A stretch of DNA of 64,000 nucleotides, taken from contig NC_092234.1 in assembly GCF_036320965.1 (NCBI RefSeq), positions 29,196,434 to 29,260,433 on the forward strand, in the 5' to 3' direction. The DNA is from Panulirus ornatus (taxonomy: Eukaryota; Arthropoda; Malacostraca; Decapoda; Palinuridae). This document shows positions 35,763-46,999 of this stretch, one piece after another. Below the pieces are notes generated by a model. The model ran no database searches and had not been told where the DNA came from. It saw only the letters and a program-made list of their open reading frames with translations. Numbering within the stretch: position 1 is the first letter of the stretch; each line of letters begins with the position of its first letter. A program made the position numbers and the translations under genes.

Positions 35763-38345
35763 TGTTGGAACCACTATTCCTTCAAACATACCCATTTTGC
35801 TCTCCGAGATAATGTTCTCGCCTTCCATACATTCTTCAACACTCCCAGAACCTTCGCCCCCTCCCCCACCCTGTGACTCACGTCCACTGCCAAGTCCACT
35901 CCCAGATATCTAAAACGCTTCACATCCTCCAGTTTTTCTCCATTCAAACTTTTTATTATTATACTTTGTCGCTGTCTCCCGCGTTTGCGAGGTAGCGCAA
36001 GGAAACAGACGAAAGAAATGGCCCAACCCCCCCCATACACATGTATATACATACGTCCACACACGCAAATATACATACCTACACAGCTTTCCATGGTTTA
36101 CCCCAGACGCTTCACATGCCTTGATTCAATCCACTGACAGCACGTCAACCCCGGTATACCACATCGCTCCAATTCACTCTATTCCTTGCCCTCCTTTCAC
36201 CCTCCTGCATGTTCAGGCCCCGATCACACAAAATCTTTTTCACTCCATCTTTCCACCTCCAATTTGGTCTCCCTCTTCTCCTCGTTCCCTCCACCTCCGA
36301 CACATATATCCTCTTGGTCAATCTTTCCTCACTCATTCTCCCCATGTGCCCAAACCATTTCAAAACACCCTCTTCTGCTCTCTCAACCACGCTCTTTTTA
36401 TTTCCACACATCTCTCTTACCCTTACGTTACTCACTCGATCAAACCACCTCACACCACACATTGTCCTCAAACATCTCATTTCCAGCACATCCATCCTCC
36501 TGCGCACAACTCTATCCATAGCCCACGCCTCGCAACCATACAACATTGTTGGAACCACTATTCCTTCAAACATACCCATTTTTGCTTTCCGAGATAATGT
36601 TCTCGACTTCCACACATTCTTCAAGGCTCCCAGAATTTTCGCCCCCTCCCCCACCCTATGATCCACTTCCGCTTCCATGGTTCCATCCGCTGCCAGATCC
36701 ACTCCCAGATATCTAAAACACTTCACTTCCTCCAGTTTTTCTCCATTCAAACTCACCTCCCAATTGACTTGACCCTCTCCTCCAGTTTTTCTCCATTCAA
36801 ACTCACCTCCCAATTGACTTGACCCTCAACCCTACTGTACCTAATAATCTTGCTCTTATTCACATTTACTCTTAACTTTCTTATTCCACACACTTTACCA
36901 AACTCAGTCACCAGCTTCTGCAGTTTCTCACATGAATCAGCCACCAGCGCTGTATCATCAGCGAACAACAACTGACTCACTTCCCAAGCTCTCTCATCCC
37001 CAACAGACTTCATACTTGCCCCTCTTTCCAAAACTCTTGCATTTACCTCCCTAACAACCCCATCCATAAACAAATTAAACAACCATGGAGACATCACACA
37101 CCCCTGCCGCAAACCTACATTCACTGAGAACCAATCACTTTCCTCTCTTCCTACACGTACACATGCCTTACATCCTCGATAAAAACTTTTCACTGCTTCG
37201 AACAACTTTCCTCCCACACCATATATTCTTAATACCTTCCACAGAGCATCTCTATCAACTCTATCATATGCCTTCTCCAGATCCATAAATGCTACATACA
37301 AATCCATTTGCTTTTCTAAGTATTTCTCACATACATTCTTCAAAGCAAACACCTGGTCCATACATCCTCTACTACTTCTGAAACCATACTGCTCTTCCCC
37401 AATCTGTACTCTGCCTTAAGCCTCTCAATCAAAACCCTCCCATATAATTTCCCAGGAATACTCAACAAGCTTATGCCTCTGTAATTTGAACACTCACCTT
37501 TATCCCCTTTGCCTTTGTACAGTGGCACAATGCATGCATTCTACCAATCCTCAGGCACTTCACCATGATCCATACATACATTGAATATCCTTACCAACCA
37601 ATCAACAACACAGTCACCCCTTTTTTTAATAAATTCCACTGCAATACCATCCAAATCTGCCGCCTTGCTGGTTTCATCTTCTGCAAAGCTTTCACTACCT
37701 CTTCTCTGTTCACCAAATCATTCTCCCTGACCCTCTCACTTTGCACTCCACCCTGACCAAAACACCCTATATCTGCAACTCTATCATCAAACTTTCAAAA
37801 TACTCACTCCTTCTTCTCACTACCTATCATTACCTCCCCATTTGCCCCCTTCACCAATGTGCCCATGTTCTCTTGTCTCACACACTTTATTTACCTCCTT
37901 CCAAAACATCTTTTTATTCTCCCTAAAATTTAATGATACTCTCTCACTCCAACTCTCATTTGTCCTCTTTTTCACTTCTTGCACCGTTCTCTTGACCTGC
38001 CACTTTCTTTTATACCTTTCCCAGTCATTTCCATTTCTTCCTTGCAAAAAGTGTCCGAATGCCTGTCTCGTCTTTCTCTAACAATCTTACTTCATCCCAC
38101 CATTCACTACCCTTTCTAATCTGCCCACCTCCCACCTTTCTCATGCCCCATGCATCTTTTGTACAAGCCATCACTGCTTCCCTAAATACATCCCATTCCC
38201 ATTCCTCCCCCACTCCCCTTACTTCATTTGCTCTCACCTTTAGCCATTCTGCATGCAATCTCTCCTGGTATTTCCTCACACAAGTCTCCTTTCCAAGCTC
38301 ACCACTCTCTTCTCTCCAACATTTTCTCTTCTTTTCTGAAAATAT
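35763..38345 (-). mobile_element. RTE-1 copy J, mosaic of an old and a young copy
   Basis: Left piece 35763-35950 is an old RTE-1 segment. From about 35951 a young, short-3'-UTR RTE-1 begins with its tail and terminal hairpin and stays near-identical to copies D, K and Q until about 37370. From there to 38345 the sequence is again of the diverged type (linker and endonuclease edge). Open pieces: 36145-36813, 36753-37361, 37340-37528, 37820-38047 and 38025-38279. The FADD box is intact near 36950-36965. It is either a young insertion into an old copy or a gene conversion tract. Confidence 0.82.
36728..36827. repeat. Exact 50-bp tandem repeat in copy J
   Basis: Positions 36728-36777 and 36778-36827 match exactly. 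They cover the SLNGEKLEE region. The first 26 bases of this unit also occur at 35925-35950, directly left of the young copy's 3' tail. Confidence 0.9.
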
Positions 38346-38349
38346 AAGT

Positions 38350-39420
38350 AAACAAATATGGATGGAGTGATAAGAGAGATGAAAGCAAAACTAGGGAATG
38401 GTGGTACAGACAGAGATGGAGTATTTTACGGTGGCTAAGGCAAACCTGTTTGCAGTTGATACTGTATTGTTTGCTTGAAGTGATGAACTGCAGAATGCTG
38501 TAAGTATTTTATATGTGTAAGCATAAGTGATTGAAGGTAAATGCAAGTAAAAGTAATGATGTCTGATAGGAAAGAGTGTGAAAGTTTAGATTTTGCAAAA
38601 CCATATAGAGTGAAAGAAGAAAGTGTACTAAGCTGTGATTTAGATATTGGGGGAGAAAGACTGGAAGAGATGAGAGCGTTTAAGTATCTAGGAGCTGTAT
38701 TGGGTGAGTTTAGTGATATGCAAGTAGAGATACAGGAAACAGCAGTACAGGGTAGAAGAGTCACTGGGTCTCTTAATGAATGATGAAGGATACAAGTAAG
38801 TATGGAAATGAAGGGGGGATTAAGGGACAACACAGCCCTCTCACCTCTGTGACATATGCAACTGAAACATTAAATGGAATGAGTCACACAGCTCAAGAAT
38901 CCAGTCTGCGTAAATGAGCTATTTGAGAGAAGCATGTGGTATGACTAGATGGAATGAAGAAAGGACTGAAGGGGTGTATAAGAGATGTTCTATGGCAAGG
39001 AATGAGTTTTGGATTGGTAGAGTGGGTGAAACATAATACTTTGAGGTGCTTTAAGCAGGTGGACTGAATGCAAGACAGGGAGTTTACATAGAGAGAGTAT
39101 GGTAGTACATTTTATGGGATTGGAGTGAGATGAAAACCACTCATAACATGGAGAAACAAAGTGGAAGAAAGATAAGTGGTGAAAGAATGCAAGGAATAGT
39201 GTATGTGACGGAGCAATGTAAGTGGATACTTTTGCCATAGCCACACCCTTGCTGGGAGTTCCCGTGTTAGAGATACAGATAGACAGATATGCATCATGTA
39301 TATAGTGGCAAAAATTGTTGTAAGAGGAGGGAAGGATATAAGATGTGTAAGCAGAATGTTCAGAAGCTGATAGAGGAAAGCAAGGAAAGGGCAGACGAAG
39401 GATGGAAGAGGCAGGTAAGG
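38350..39420 (+). mobile_element. RTE-2 copy b, fragments
   Basis: Plus strand, from the RT middle (MDGVIREMKAKL, about 38356) past the degraded YADD region (38455-38475) and the segment at 38541-38783 (ISVYRV-like LDIGGERLEEMRAFKYLGAVL) to the 3' end near 39230-39290 (gccacacccttgctgggagttccc then a gata tail). A further linker-like RTE-2 scrap follows at about 39320-39420. Nothing is intact. Confidence 0.72.
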
Positions 39421-40074
39421 CATAGTTTAAGGTGGAATGGATGAATTTTTTGTATGGTATGTTGAGAGATTCAATTCTTTTTTAGTATCCAAATCTTCTG
39501 CCAGATAGTGTTCTGTGGGCATTTAATTTTTGTGTTGCTTTTGTGCTGATGTTTAGGGAGTGGGGAGTAAATAACATGTTTCGTTTGTAATTCATTATTA
39601 TGAATTCTAATATAAGCAATTCACTGTAATATTTGTAAAGGGAAAATTATGGACATCATTAATATCAACAGAAAATTGCCAAAAATACTATGCTTACTCA
39701 CTCGTACGTTTGTTAGATCATATTCCACTGAAATTTCCTAAGGTAATGAGATTATCCATTAATGTTCAGTGATTTTCCATAAGCATATCTTGATAAAAAT
39801 TTATTTTCCTACTGCGATTCATTGTTATTTATCCAATTACATATAGCAAAAAAAAAAGGATACCAGTCTGATACACATAAAGAAAAACCTAAGCTGACAC
39901 AGCCCAAAACCTTAAGGTGGGTCATGTCAGTGTGCACTAATTTGATTATCACAACATAAAGGAGAGACAAACAGATGTTTTTGATTAGTTTTAAGAAAAG
40001 TTTTACTGGTGAAGTCCTTATAACCAATACTGGTTGAATGACTCATGAACACTGAGATAAATTTGGCAATGTTC
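39421..40074. other. Non-coding, probable 3' UTR and downstream flank of the minus-strand gene
   Basis: No coding frame. On the minus strand an AATAAA motif lies at 39800-39805, about 270 nt past the stop codon at 40075-40077, and could be the polyadenylation signal. Confidence 0.35.
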
Positions 40075-40346
40075 TTAATAATTCCGATTTAATCCACCAG
40101 CAATTTCTGCCGCAGCATCATTGTAACATTCCTCACTCTCTGTTGCCTTGGTAAAGACTAAAACAACATCAGAAAGCCAATAAAATGCTTGATCAAGGTC
40201 ACCTTCACATAAGTAAGGCAAGCGAGACCAGCGTTGGAGAGAGTAACCCAATCCAGGGAACACATCCGTTGCCAGGCTGTTCACCTGCTCCTCAATGGTT
40301 GAGCCACTCACACCCAACTCCTCGGATGGCTGATTGTCAATAGTGC
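40075..40346 (-). CDS. Terminal exon of a probable host gene (function unknown)
   Basis: On the minus strand a good acceptor (TTATACCTTTTGCAG) precedes a 90-codon open exon ending in TAA (40075-40077). It begins TIDNQPSEELGVSGSTIEEQ and ends AAAEIAGGLNRNY. The composition is ordinary protein with no repeat character. The stretch GLGYSLQRW...LCEGDLDQAFYWL loosely recalls a UBA-type three-helix fold, but I would not name it. It takes 2 nt from the phase left by the upstream exon at 40845-40925. An apparent extension of the frame upstream is only a stop-poor pyrimidine-rich intron. Confidence 0.55.
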
Positions 40347-40384
40347 CTGCAAAAGGTATAACAATCAGGATGTGAATAGTCATA

Positions 40385-40820
40385 CTGGTAAATAAGAAAG
40401 GGAGGGAAGGTACATGGAGGGGGATGGAGACAAGAGTATAAAAAGGAAGTAAAATTGATGGAAAGGGAGAGCATTGGAGAAAGGCTGAAGGAAGGGCAAA
40501 TGAGAGAGAAAAGTGTTGTGAGGGATGTGAAGGGAGAGAAAGGATGTTGAGAGAGATTAAGGCAATGGGGACAAAGGGAAGGTAAGCCAAACAGGAAAAT
40601 AAGAAAATAAAGTGAAGGGAGAAAAAAGGGAAATAGTGGAAAACTGAGAAAATGGAAGGAATGAGAGAGGGAGAAGTCAAAGGGTAGGAAAGGAGAAAGG
40701 TGAAATGTAACTGGGGAAGGAAGGTTAACATGGGGGTAAAGAAAAAGGATGAGGTATGTGGATGGGGAGTAAGAGGAAGAGGAGGGGATACTGGAGAAAG
40801 GAGATAGGGAAAATTGAAGG
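40385..40820. repeat. Low-complexity purine-rich tract in the intron
   Basis: About 430 bp of G/A-rich sequence on the plus strand (pyrimidine-rich on the gene strand), without a fixed repeat unit. It lacks stops in one minus frame, which creates a false long frame at 40075-40917 when read through. Confidence 0.75.
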
Positions 40821-40844
40821 GTTTCAGGCCAGTTTTGGATTTAC

Positions 40845-40925
40845 ACTGGCTCTTCATAATTTTTGGAACATTTTCACTCTCAACAAGAAGTAATATTTTC
40901 TGATAAATGCTCCACATATTTTCTA
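40845..40925 (-). CDS. Internal exon of the same probable host gene
   Basis: The acceptor TTTTGTATTGATGCAG and the donor GTAAAT bound 81 nt with an open frame (ENMWSIYQKILLLVESEN, then VPKIMKSQ). It starts with 2 nt of a split codon and leaves 1 nt. The downstream exon supplies 2 nt (giving Cys), and the candidate upstream exon at 46645-46764 leaves 1 nt (giving Val), so all three phases agree. Confidence 0.45.
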
Positions 40926-41220
40926 CTGCATCAATACAAAAGGAATTTTATCTAATTAGTATTGTATGATTGTTTGTAATGTAAGACCAAAAGTTTATCA
41001 TTTTCAAATCTTGAATTTACCTCTAGTCTCATAATATTATGATTGCTATTTCTCTACCTCACAGGAAGTTGATAAAGTCCTTGTTGATAGTAGGGGTAAA
41101 GTCGAGAATATTTTCTAGTTATTTTATGAACCCCTTAACTACTGACTAAGGATTCCTTTTAACCCTGTGAATCTCAGTGTTCTTTAAAAAAGATATTCAT
41201 ATAACTATGAAAAAAATCAT

Positions 41221-43853
41221 GGAAATGGTGAAGAGCTTGTAGATTTATGTGCTGAAAAAGGACTGATGATTGGGTATACCTGGTTTAAAAAGCGAGATAT
41301 ACATAAGTATACTTATGTAAGTAGGAGAGATGGCCAGAGAGCGTTATTGGATTACGTGTTAATTGACAGGCGCGCGAAAGAGAGACTTTTGGATGTTAAT
41401 GTGCTGAGAGGTGCAACTGGAGGGATGTCTGATCATTATCTTGTGGAGGCTAAGGTGAAGATTTGTATGGGTTTTCAGAAAAGAAGAGTGAATGTTGGGG
41501 TGAAGAGGGTGGTGAGAGTAAGTGAGCTTGGGAAGGAGACTTGTGTGAGGAAGTACCAGGAGAGACTGAGTACAGAATGGAAAAAGGTGAGAACAATGGA
41601 AGTAAGGGGAGTGGGGGAGGAATGAGATGTATTTAGGGAATCAGTGATGGATTGCGCAAAAGATGCTTGTGGCATGAGAAGAGTGGGAGGTGGGTTGATT
41701 AGAAAGGGTAGTGAGTGGTGGGATGAAGAAGTAAGAGTATTAGTGAAAGAGAAGAGAGAGGCATTTGGACGATTTTTGCAGGGAAAAAATGAAATTGAGT
41801 GGGAGATGTATAAAAGAAAGAGACAGGAGGTCAAGAGAAAGGTGCAAGAGGTGAAAAAAAGGGCAAATGAGAGTTGGGGTGAGAGAGTATCATTAAATTT
41901 TAGGGAGAATAAAAAGATGTTCTGGAAGGAGGCAAATAAAGTGCGTAAGACAAGGGAGCAAATGGGAACTTCAGTGAAGGGCGCAAATGAGGAGGTGATA
42001 ACAAGTAGTGGTGATGTGAGAAGGAGATGGAGTGAGTATTTTGAAGGTTTGTTGAATGTGTTTGATGATAGAGTGGCAGATATAGGGTGTGTTGGTCGAG
42101 GTGGTGTGCAAAGTGAGAGGGTTAGGGAAAATGATTTGGTAAACAGAGAAGAGGTAGTAAAAGCTTTGCGGAAGATGAAAGCCGGCAAGGCAGCAGGTTT
42201 GGATGGTATTGCAGTGGAATTTATTAAAAAAGGGGGTGACTGTATTGTTGACTGGTTGGTAAGGTTATTTAATGTATGTATGACTCATGGTGAGGTGCCT
42301 GAGGATTGGCGGAATGCATGCATAGTGCCATTGTACAAAGGCAAAGGGGATAAGAGTGAGTGCTCAAATTACAGAGGTATAAGTTTGTTGAGTATTCCTG
42401 GTAAATTATATGGGAGGATATTGATTGAGAGGGTGAAGGCATGTACAGAGCATCAGATTGGGGAAGAGCAGTGTGGTTTCAGAAGTGGTAGAGGATGTGT
42501 GGATCAGGTGTTTGCTTTGAAGAATGTATGTGAGAAATACTTAGAAAAGCAAATGGATTTGTATGTAGCATTTATGGATCTGGAGAAGGCATATGATAGA
42601 GTTGATAGAGATGCTCTGTGGAAGGTATTAAGAATATATGGTGTGGGAGGCAAGTTGTTAGAAGCAGTGAAAAGTTTTTATCGAGGATGTAAGGCATGTG
42701 TACGTGTAGGAAGAGAGGAAAGTGATTGGTTCTCAGTGAATGTAGGTTTGCAGCAGGGGTGTGTGATGTCTCCATGGTTGTTTAATTTGTTTATGGATGG
42801 GGTTGTTAGGGAGGTGAATGCAAGAGTTTTGGAAAGAGGGGCAAGTATGAAGTCTGTTGGGGATGAGAGAGCTTGGGAAGTGAGTCAGTTGTTGTTCGCT
42901 GATGATACAGCGCTGGTGGCTGATTCATGTGAGAAACTGCAGAAGCTGGTGACTGAGTTTGGTAAAGTGTGTGAAAGAAGAAAGTTAAGAGTAAATGTGA
43001 ATAAGAGCAAGGTTATTAGGTACAGTAGGGTTGAGGGTCAAGTCAATTGGGAGGTGAGTTTGAATGGAGAAAAACTGGAGGAAGTGGTGTTTTAGATATC
43101 TGGGAGTGGATCTGGCAGCGGATGGAACCATGGAAGCGGAAGTGGATCATAGGGTGGGGGAGGGGGCGAAAATTCTGGGAGCCTTGAAGAATGTGTGGAA
43201 GTCGAGAACATTATCTCGGAAAGCAAAAATGGGTATGTTTGAAGGAATAGTGGTTCCAACAATGTTGTATGGTTGCGAGGCGTGGGCTATGGATAGAGTT
43301 GTGCGCAGGAGGATGGATGTGCTGGAAATGAGATGTTTGAGGACAATATGTGGTGTGAGGTGGTTTGATCGAGTAAGTAACGTAAGGGTAAGAGAGATGT
43401 GTGGAAATAAAAAGAGCGTGGTTGAGAGAGCAGAAGAGGGTGTTTTGAAATGGTTCGGGCACATGGAGAGAATGAGTGAGGAAAGATTGACCAAGAGAAT
43501 ATATGTGTTGGAGGTGGAGGGAACGAGGAGAAGAGGGAGACCAAATTGGAGGTGGAAAGATGGAGTGAAAAAGATTTTGTGTGATCGGGGCCTGAACATG
43601 CAGGAGGGTGAAAGGAGGGCAAGGAATAGAGTGATTTGGAGCGATGTGGTATACCGGGGTTGACGTGCTGGCAGTGGATTGAATCAAGGCATGTGAAGCG
43701 TCTGGGGTAAACCATGGAAAGCTGTGTAGGTATGTATATTTGCGTGTGTGGACGTATGTATATACATGTGTATGGGGGTGGGTTGGGCCATTTCTTTCGT
43801 CTGTTTCCTTGCGCTACCTCGCAAACGCGGGAGACAGCGGAAAAAAAAAAAAA
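41221..43853 (+). mobile_element. RTE-1 copy K, young, with a perfect 14-bp target duplication
   Basis: Truncated in the endonuclease at NGEELVDLC and running to the short 3' UTR, terminal hairpin (43810-43840) and A tail. ATGAAAAAAATCAT occurs at 41207-41220 and 43854-43867, directly at both edges. It sits in the large intron between the host-gene exons at 40845-40925 and 46645-46764, in antisense orientation to that gene. Confidence 0.95.
41266..43663 (+). pseudogene. RTE-1 copy K polyprotein, three frames
   Basis: Late endonuclease and linker (41266-41625), then linker and RT through FADD (41644-43095, 483 codons, FADD near 42896-42907), then C-terminal region (43064-43663, KWFGHMERM, GRPNWRWKDGVKK). 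Only two lesions separate them: a TGG-to-TGA stop at 41623-41625 and a 2-bp deletion at about 43086. Otherwise it is one of the best preserved copies. The N-terminal half of the endonuclease is missing by 5' truncation, so it was never autonomous. Confidence 0.88.
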
Positions 43854-43974
43854 ATGAAAAAAATCATTTCAAAAGTATATTTCATCCAATGCTTTCTTTC
43901 CAATTATTGGTATAAGTTTTGTAGCTGTTTCAGTACAATGCACCAAGTGAAGGAATATGAGGGATGTCAAGTGA

Positions 43975-44055
43975 GCCATTTATCTATAACTCTGACACCT
44001 ATTCCCAACTGGAACTCCCTTAAGGGGGTGGCCATGGCAATAGTCTCCATACCTA
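43975..44055 (-). mobile_element. RTE-2 3'-end remnant
   Basis: About 80 bp matching the RTE-2 3' terminus on the minus strand (the ggccaccccctt...gggagttcc motif followed by gtcagagttatagata). No coding sequence. Confidence 0.6.
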
Positions 44056-44070
44056 GTGAACTCCAGTGCC

Positions 44071-44966
44071 ACTATTAGCCTCTTAGCGCCTCAACTTCAA
44101 CAGGCCACTGGCAGAAGGCAAGTCTAGCTCAGTGTTTGCAAAGGCTCCTACTATGTGTTCCTACTGACTAATTCTCCTGTCTAATTTTCCTACCAAATAC
44201 TTCTATTCTTTCCTCTCAATTGCCAATTTCAATATTTGTGAAGGAGTCTGCTTCGGTTAAAAAGTAAGAATAAATTTTGGGTAAATAGAGGTTAGTCTTG
44301 TTTACTTGTGGAGATAGTGAAAGAAGAGATTGGTTAACCAGAAATGTGTAGTTGGACAAGAGGATGATAAAAGATCAAACTGCTAATAGTATAGGTATAA
44401 GAAAGGATGAGTTAGGCAGAAAGAAAAGTGGTGGGCCTACTTTACTTATCCTTCAATACACCAAAGCAGTCTCCAACACAAATACAGTCCCATGCAGCCC
44501 GTTAGACATGGCCAGCAGGCAATCCCGCCAACACGCTTACTTCCCCGGCAAACAGAACCGCCTTTAGGAACTGGTACCCACCAATGAACCTTGAGGGGAC
44601 AGACAGCCAACCATCACCTGCGAGCACACAAATGGGGAGACCACTCAACCAGCCCAAGACTGACACCAGATGTATGCAGCAGGCTACTTATTATTCAACC
44701 TGTGCTCTTGGACCACATCCTGTAAAGGGTATGGGTCCTGGTATGAAAGCCCTAACCCTCAGAGAGCACTAGCACTTTCTTGACACCATGCGCACGGTGT
44801 CTTTCTAGGTTAATTCCCGTATGCCCCTAAGAATTTCTGGTGTACTGTAGTAGCGGCACTTATGCTCGTGAGCAGCTGAAAGTGTGAAGCAGACTCCATA
44901 AACCTGCGTGTCGATAATGCAGGCCTCTGACCCTCGAAGCCACGATGTCCGGTTTCCGGAAGGACC
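44071..44966. other. No gene recognised; possibly 3' UTR of the R2-like relic
   Basis: From about 44420 the base composition rises in G+C compared with neighbours, continuing into the R2-like relic, so part of this may be its 3' untranslated region (minus strand). No credible coding frame was identified. Confidence 0.35.
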
Positions 44967-46140
44967 CTACAGTAGGAATACGAGGTTCATACCACCTCGT
45001 AATCCTTTTGCCTCAATCGCCCAGCTAAAAAGGCATTGATGTTGTCGTGCCTTTTCTCTCTCCCCCCATGGGTACGTGACCATACCCAAGTGATACGCCC
45101 AAGTGTCCTCGACATATGTCACAGAGGCTGGAGATATCAGGTCAGCCTCTTTTAGCCCTGGTGGGAGTTGAGTGTCCTGATTGCACTTGGACAGCTCTAA
45201 CATAGTTGCAGCCTGGGAAGAGTCGGGTTCCAATAGTAACCCATCTGCTGACCTGTGGCATAGCAGCAGAGGGTGTGAGACCCGACCCATCACAGGTGCT
45301 AACCAGGCTAGAGCAACATGCATGCAATCGTTTGGTCTTATTCCCCACATGCTGACCAGCAATGCATGTGGGGCCCAACCAACTCTGTAGTTTTCCAAGA
45401 ACTGCAAGTTCCCGAACCGCCGCCTTAATCACTAGGTCAGACAAGTGAGCAATTTCTCGAATCTTTTCTGTTTATGTAACCTGATGGTCGAAACAAAATC
45501 AGGTATTCCCAGGCCGCCATCCCCTGCCGAGTGGAAGAATGCGCAGGGCGTGTCGTGGGGCAGGTGGAGCCAGTGGCAAACCACAACTCTTACCTGTCTA
45601 TCCATACGCACTAACTGCGTCTTATATACTTCCCCCAGCACCAGGTGATGCATCAGCTTAGGTACGAAGTGATCTACAAGGATTGTAATCCTCTGTTGAG
45701 GTTTTAGAGGGGCTCTGGTGATATCAGAGAGCCCCTCTTCTAGCAGGGCGCAGTGTGATTTATGCCTACCCCCGTACCCCAACAAGAGCGCCGAGGTACT
45801 TGTAATCGTCCTCAGTGTCCATGGAGCCCATAGTGCTGCCCTAGACTTGGAATGTCTTGTTTTTATTTACATACCAAGTCTTATGCTTATCATTGATCTC
45901 CATGCAGAGGGACTGACACTTTCCTGGATTCGAAGGCTTGGTCATATGTCGACACGATATATGCCCTGACGAGGGCATGAATGCCCTTCTGCAACATGAC
46001 CCGCTCAATAGTGCTACAATAACAGTACTGAATGCTTTAGCCATGTCGAGGAATGCCAGGTGCACAGCGTGGGACTGTGCCCATACACAACCAACGATCA
46101 CATCCAAGATCGTGAAATTTCTACCTAATGCTCCCACCTA
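44967..46140 (-). pseudogene. R2-clade non-LTR retrotransposon relic
   Basis: Minus-strand pieces are: RT motif A region (about 46137-45990, VWAQSHAVHLAFLDMAKAF); after a deletion, the RT-thumb/linker region (45785-45432: TRAPLKPQQRITIL, KLMHHLVLGEVYKTQLVRMD, WLHLPHDTPCAFFHSAGDGGLGIP); and a C-terminal region (45407-44967, with LKEADLISPASVTYVEDT resembling the PD...D of the restriction-like endonuclease). The LKP-QR and LP-DTP-FFH-GGLGI blocks are characteristic of R2-type elements. R2 elements normally sit in 28S rDNA, and no rRNA sequence flanks this one. Frameshifts and an internal deletion inactivate it. Its G+C is higher than the surrounding DNA. Confidence 0.78.
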
Positions 46141-46266
46141 CTACTTCTATCTATTGCCCCTAACCCTTTGCCAAAAGGCAGGGCAAGCACATAGTGTTCA
46201 CTGCAAGGAAAACCATTGTTATGAAAAATGAGCTGAGAGAGTTTAGTCCTGCCAAGTATTATGTAT

Positions 46267-46374
46267 GAAAAGGAGAGATTGTATGTTTGTGAACAGAATT
46301 TCAGTAGTCCATACATGGTTGAAAAGGAGAGATTGTATGTTTGGGAACAGAATTTCAGTAGTCCATACATGGTT
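46267..46374. repeat. 54-bp tandem duplication
   Basis: Units 46267-46320 and 46321-46374 differ at one base (t/g at the 21st position or so). No coding meaning seen. Confidence 0.92.
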
Positions 46375-46644
46375 GAGGCAGAAAGGAAAGACAGCTACCT
46401 AGGTCAGAGGAGTGCAGATTGACAACCAATGAAGTGCTGGTTCACCATGCACGAGTCACTAACCCTCCTGATACCTAGGTGGGTAGTACTAGTAATATAC
46501 CTCCTTGGTCATTGTCAGGCTACTAACTATTACCCACTGATTACTGTTCTGTCTTACATAATAACTAAATTTCTTTTATAATCAATGTGGTTCATTGGTA
46601 ATTTTTTTTCATTACAGCAAAATATTAAAAGTTTATAAAATTAC

Positions 46645-46764
46645 CACCCACAGCAGTTAGATGCAATGTTATCAAGGTCAGGTAGGTGCTGGGAACACTG
46701 CCCATAGAATCACTCTCTACACAATCTGAAGACAAAGCATCTTCCTCGATTAATTCAGGATTGT
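46645..46764 (-). CDS. Candidate upstream exon of the minus-strand host gene
   Basis: A 39-codon open stretch on the minus strand (NPELIEEDALSSDCVESD, then SMGSVPSTYLTLITLHL) lies between an acceptor-like CCAG (or GAG six bases earlier, same phase) and a GTAATT donor. It leaves 1 nt, matching the 2-nt start of the exon at 40845-40925. Joined, the protein reads smoothly through an amphipathic helical region. The weak acceptor tract and the 5.7-kb distance keep confidence low. Confidence 0.38.
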
Positions 46765-46809
46765 CTGGTCCTCAAAATTAAACTAAAAGCTGTTCACTTT
46801 CTTTCCTAG

Positions 46810-46916
46810 AACACCAACAAAAGTGTGCTATCCTTGGCATGGCTGGAGAATGACAGACTATGGGAAGAACTTATTGAGCACAATCATCTGCAACCACTGA
46901 AATGGAAGTGTAAATG
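46810..46916 (+). CDS. Candidate terminal exon on the plus strand (alternative to the minus exon)
   Basis: A strong acceptor (tgttcactttctttcctag, ending 46809) is followed by 35 open codons, NTNKSVLSLAWLENDRLW then EELIEHNHLQPLKWKCK, and a TGA. It looks protein-like but I do not recognise it. It lies only 46 bp from the opposite-strand candidate at 46645-46764, so at most one of the two is likely to be a real exon unless two genes meet here. Confidence 0.35.
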
Positions 46917-46999
46917 AATAGGTATACATATATATCTGCCTACAATAGTTAAGCCCTGTAATTATGATCACAAATAATTATATATTTAATATATTCCTG

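Noticed and set aside
40075..40917. 280-codon minus-strand frame read as one protein
   Set aside because: The middle is a pyrimidine-rich intron with low-complexity Pro/Leu/Ser/Phe content. Splice sites at both sides give a better two-exon model.
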